From assembly GCF_900116715.1 (NCBI RefSeq), contig NZ_FPBM01000009.1, positions 62,001 to 126,000 of the forward strand: a stretch of DNA of 64,000 nucleotides, in the 5' to 3' direction. Within the stretch, counting starts at the first letter, position 1; each line of letters opens with the position of its first letter. Positions 61,870 to 64,000 of the stretch are shown here, piece by piece. The translations under genes were made by a program, and so were the position numbers. The notes below the pieces were generated by a model that was not told the origin of the DNA, made no database searches, and saw nothing but the letters and a program-made list of their open reading frames with translations. This stretch comes from Polaromonas sp. YR568. Its GTDB lineage: Bacteria; Pseudomonadota; Gammaproteobacteria; Burkholderiales; Burkholderiaceae_C.

Positions 61870-63306
61870 TCAACCCGCAATTTTCGCCAACGCCTTAGCC
61901 ACCCCCGCCCCATAAGCCGGATCAGCCTTAGCGCAATTAGCAATGTGCCGTTCCTGAATAGCCTTGGAAGCCCCCCCAACCGACCGAGCAGTATTCTCAA
62001 ACAACACCTGCTGCTGCGCCGGCGTCATCAACCGGAACAGATTGCCGGGCTGCGAGTAGTAGTCCTCATCAACCCGGTGATTCCAGTGATCAGCCGCGCC
62101 TTCAATCGACAGCGGCGGTTCGGCGAAATCGGGTTGCTCCTGCAAAGCGCCCTTGCTGTTGGGTTCGTAGCCAATTTCCGAGCCGTTGTTGCTGTCCACG
62201 CGCATGGCGCCGTCGCGGTGGTTGCTGTGGAAGGGGCACTTGGGTGCATTCACAGGAATCAGGTGGTGGTTCACACCCAGGCGGTAACGCGCCGCGTCGC
62301 CATAGCTGAAGAGGCGCGACTGCAGCATCTTGTCGGGTGAGAAGCTGATGCCGGGCACCACATTGGCCGGCGAGAAAGCCAGTTGCTCGACTTCGGCGAA
62401 ATAGTTTTCGGGGTTGCGGTTCAGTTCCATCACGCCCACATCGATCAGCGGGTAGTCCTTGTGCGGCCAGACCTTGGTCAAATCAAACGGGTTCAGGTGG
62501 TAGGTGGCCGCGTCTTTTTCGGGCATGACCTGGATCTTCAGGTTCCAGCGCGGGAAGTCCTTGTTGTCGATGGCGTTCAGCAAGTCTGCCTGGGCGCTTT
62601 CACGGTCGCGGCCCACGATCTCGGTGGCTTCGGCGTCGGTAATGTTCTCAATGCCCTGCTGGGTGACGAAGTGGAACTTGACCCAGAAGCGCTCGTTCTT
62701 CGCATTGAGGAAACTGAAGGTGTGGCTGCCGAAGCCGTGCATGTGGCGGTACGACTTCGGAATGCCGCGGTCGCTCATCACGATGGTGATCTGGTGCAGC
62801 GCCTCGGGCAGCAGTGTCCAGAAGTCCCAGTTGTTTTCGGCGCTGCGCATATTGGTGCGCGGGTCGCGCTTGACGGCGCGGTTTAGGTCGGGAAACTTCA
62901 GCGGGTCGCGCAGAAAGAACACCGGCGTGTTGTTGCCCACCATGTCCCAGTTGCCTTCTTCGGTATAAAACTTCACGGCAAAGCCGCGGATGTCGCGCTC
63001 GGCATCGGCCGCGCCACGCTCGCCGGCCACGGTCGAAAAGCGGAGCACCAGCTCCGTCTTCTTGCCGACTTGCGAGAAGATTTTGGCCTTGGTGTATTTC
63101 GTGATGTCGTGCGTCACGGTGAAGGTGCCGTAAGCGGCCGAGCCCTTGGCATGCATGCGGCGCTCGGGGATCACTTCGCGCGCAAAGTGCGCCAGCTTTT
63201 CCAGGTGCCATACGTCCTGCAACAGGACCGGGCCGCGCGGGCCGGCGGTTTGTACGTTCTGGTTGTCGACGACCGGTGCGCCGGCGGCGGTGGTGAGTTT
63301 GCTCAT
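61870..63306 (-). CDS. katA: Monofunctional heme catalase, small-subunit clade
   Basis: 478 residues, usual size for clade 3 small-subunit catalases. Distal His52 ([12 protein letters not shown]), distal Asn125 (VGNNTPVFF), and the proximal heme Tyr in [14 protein letters not shown] (about residue 335). It also has [14 protein letters not shown] [16 protein letters not shown]. It breaks down H2O2 in the cytoplasm. A TTGACA-N17-AATAGT promoter and an OxyR-type half-site lie upstream. The stop is followed by the hairpin at 61793-61817. Confidence 0.97.
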   Translation of the reverse strand: MSKLTTAAGAPVVDNQNVQTAGPRGPVLLQDVWHLEKLAHFAREVIPERRMHAKGSAAYGTFTVTHDITKYTKAKIFSQVGKKTELVLRFSTVAGERGAADAERDIRGFAVKFYTEEGNWDMVGNNTPVFFLRDPLKFPDLNRAVKRDPRTNMRSAENNWDFWTLLPEALHQITIVMSDRGIPKSYRHMHGFGSHTFSFLNAKNERFWVKFHFVTQQGIENITDAEATEIVGRDRESAQADLLNAIDNKDFPRWNLKIQVMPEKDAATYHLNPFDLTKVWPHKDYPLIDVGVMELNRNPENYFAEVEQLAFSPANVVPGISFSPDKMLQSRLFSYGDAARYRLGVNHHLIPVNAPKCPFHSNHRDGAMRVDSNNGSEIGYEPNSKGALQEQPDFAEPPLSIEGAADHWNHRVDEDYYSQPGNLFRLMTPAQQQVLFENTARSVGGASKAIQERHIANCAKADPAYGAGVAKALAKIAG

Positions 63307-63357
63307 GATGGGGCTCCTTTGATCAAATGGGTGGACTGGGCTGGCTGCGTCTCATCA

Positions 63358-63396
63358 ATAGATACGAACTATTGACAGTGAATTGATTGTTGTCAA
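63358..63396 (-). promoter_or_regulatory. Catalase promoter with OxyR-like site
   Basis: On the minus strand, TTGACA (63396-63391), 17 bp, AATAGT (63373-63368) forms a promoter 62 bp upstream of the catalase ATG. ATAGATACGAACTAT (63358-63372) fits the OxyR half-pattern ATAG-N7-CTAT with the inner T and A in place, and it overlaps the -10. No second half-site at the expected spacing is visible. The rest of the 306-bp gap 63307-63612 holds a GGTGACC/GGTCACC inverted repeat (63527-63557) and no gene. Confidence 0.5.
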
Positions 63397-63612
63397 AAAC
63401 TATTCATGGCGCAAGGCTTGGCCGATAGTAATTATTCAAAGCGCCGATAGCCGAATACGGCCCAAATTGCAGCCCAAACTACGGCCCACCTAACAGCTTA
63501 AATGTCGCGCGCTTGTTTGACGATGCGGTGACCATGGAATCACGACGAACGGTCACCCCGTGACATGCCGCCGCCCGGCTATGCTGGCGGCTTCTATTTC
63601 AGGAGCAGTTCA

Positions 63613-63987
63613 ATGGATTCCCAATTCGACAAAGGCCTGGCCACGCGCAAGCAGGTGATGGGCGAGGACTTTGTGGCCAACGCGTTTGGCAAGGCAACCA
63701 ACTTTTCCATGCCCATCCAGCAGTACATCACCCGCAATGCCTGGGGCGATGTGTGGCAGCGCCCGGGGCTGGACCTGAAAACCCGCAGCATGATCACGGT
63801 GGCGATGCTTGCCGCCATGGGCAAGCAGCATGAACTCAAAGGCCATGTGCGCGGCGCGCTCAACAACGGCGTGACGCCCGAACAGCTGCAAGAGGTGTTG
63901 CTGCATGCGAGTATTTACTGCGGCCTGCCCGCCGCCGTGGAAGCCTTTCGCACAGCCGCCGAAGTGGTGGATGCGCCCAAACCATGA
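63613..63987 (+). CDS. Carboxymuconolactone decarboxylase-family protein (PcaC-like)
   Basis: 124 residues from the ATG at 63613 with AGGAG at proper spacing. CMD/AhpD-like fold: ATRKQVMGEDFVANAF, TRSMITVAMLAAMGKQHELKGHVRGALNNGVTPEQLQEVLLHASIYCGLPAAVEAF, which matches gamma-carboxymuconolactone decarboxylase layout including the HELKGH and YCG segments. PcaC decarboxylates 4-carboxymuconolactone in protocatechuate ortho cleavage, in line with the phthalate genes. Substrate is not proven; many family members have other roles. Confidence 0.82.
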   Translation: MDSQFDKGLATRKQVMGEDFVANAFGKATNFSMPIQQYITRNAWGDVWQRPGLDLKTRSMITVAMLAAMGKQHELKGHVRGALNNGVTPEQLQEVLLHASIYCGLPAAVEAFRTAAEVVDAPKP

Positions 63988-64000
63988 CAGCGATACGCCG
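63984..64000 (+). CDS. Possible start of the next gene, truncated by window end
   Basis: An ATG overlaps the stop of the PcaC-like gene as ATGA and opens MTAIRR before the window ends. The coupled overlap is the usual sign of a cotranscribed gene, but too little is visible to identify it. Confidence 0.3.

Overview
The window is high-GC DNA with tightly packed, often translationally coupled genes. It has several Bug-type (TctC-like) solute receptors, a branched-chain-type ABC transporter operon headed by an acyl-CoA synthetase, and an aromatic-acid catabolic cluster. This content suggests a free-living betaproteobacterium of the Burkholderiales, most likely Comamonadaceae (Polaromonas/Variovorax/Rhodoferax-like). 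That placement is inferred from gene content, not from a marker-gene search.

Layout. (1) 1-18.35 kb: the 3' 12.9 kb of a giant trimeric autotransporter adhesin (YadA class), with a Ser/Thr-rich stalk of about 3,700 residues. A terminator-like hairpin follows, then a five-gene cassette: four DUF2827 proteins, which look like GT-B glycosyltransferase relatives, and one small secreted protein. This is the most unusual region; I propose it as an adhesin plus dedicated modification locus. (2) 18.4-25.9 kb: a Tat-exported transglutaminase-like protein, a TlpA-type thioredoxin, an EgtD-like histidine methyltransferase, alanyl-tRNA synthetase and succinate-semialdehyde dehydrogenase. (3) 25.9-30.9 kb: a TctD/TctE-like two-component system followed by tctB and tctA of a tripartite tricarboxylate transporter. 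There is no tctC, and a 20-codon leader ORF is coupled to tctB. A DsrE-like exported protein follows. (4) 30.9-34.3 kb: a methyltransferase, a receptor-permease fusion and a second permease of a polar amino acid ABC system without an ATPase, then tRNA-Gly(CCC). (5) 34.4-42.6 kb: an operon of acyl-CoA synthetase, LivG, LivH, LivM, LivK-like and LivF, divergent from a pirin. (6) 42.6-49.5 kb: a Bug receptor, ThDP-enzyme and aldehyde dehydrogenase operon, an HTH-citrate synthase-like protein that appears to lack catalytic residues, and an EamA transporter. (7) 49.5-55.95 kb: a phthalate upper-pathway cluster (decarboxylase, Bug receptor, Rieske oxygenase / reductase, dihydrodiol dehydrogenase, MarR) built around a divergent promoter with a MarR-like palindrome. 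(8) 56-64 kb: a 3-oxoacid CoA-transferase with a divergent PAS-LuxR regulator, DUF1993, a GNAT acetyltransferase, an HPF-like protein, a LysR/quinone-oxidoreductase divergent pair, a catalase and a carboxymuconolactone decarboxylase-like protein.

How the genes may work together: the phthalate genes would take o-phthalate to protocatechuate. The CoA-transferase and PcaC-like protein fit lower beta-ketoadipate steps, although pcaGH and pcaB are not in the window. The two Bug receptors lack membrane partners beside them and could dock on the TctBA pair, which itself lacks a receptor. Assignments rest on reading motifs by eye; no database search was run.
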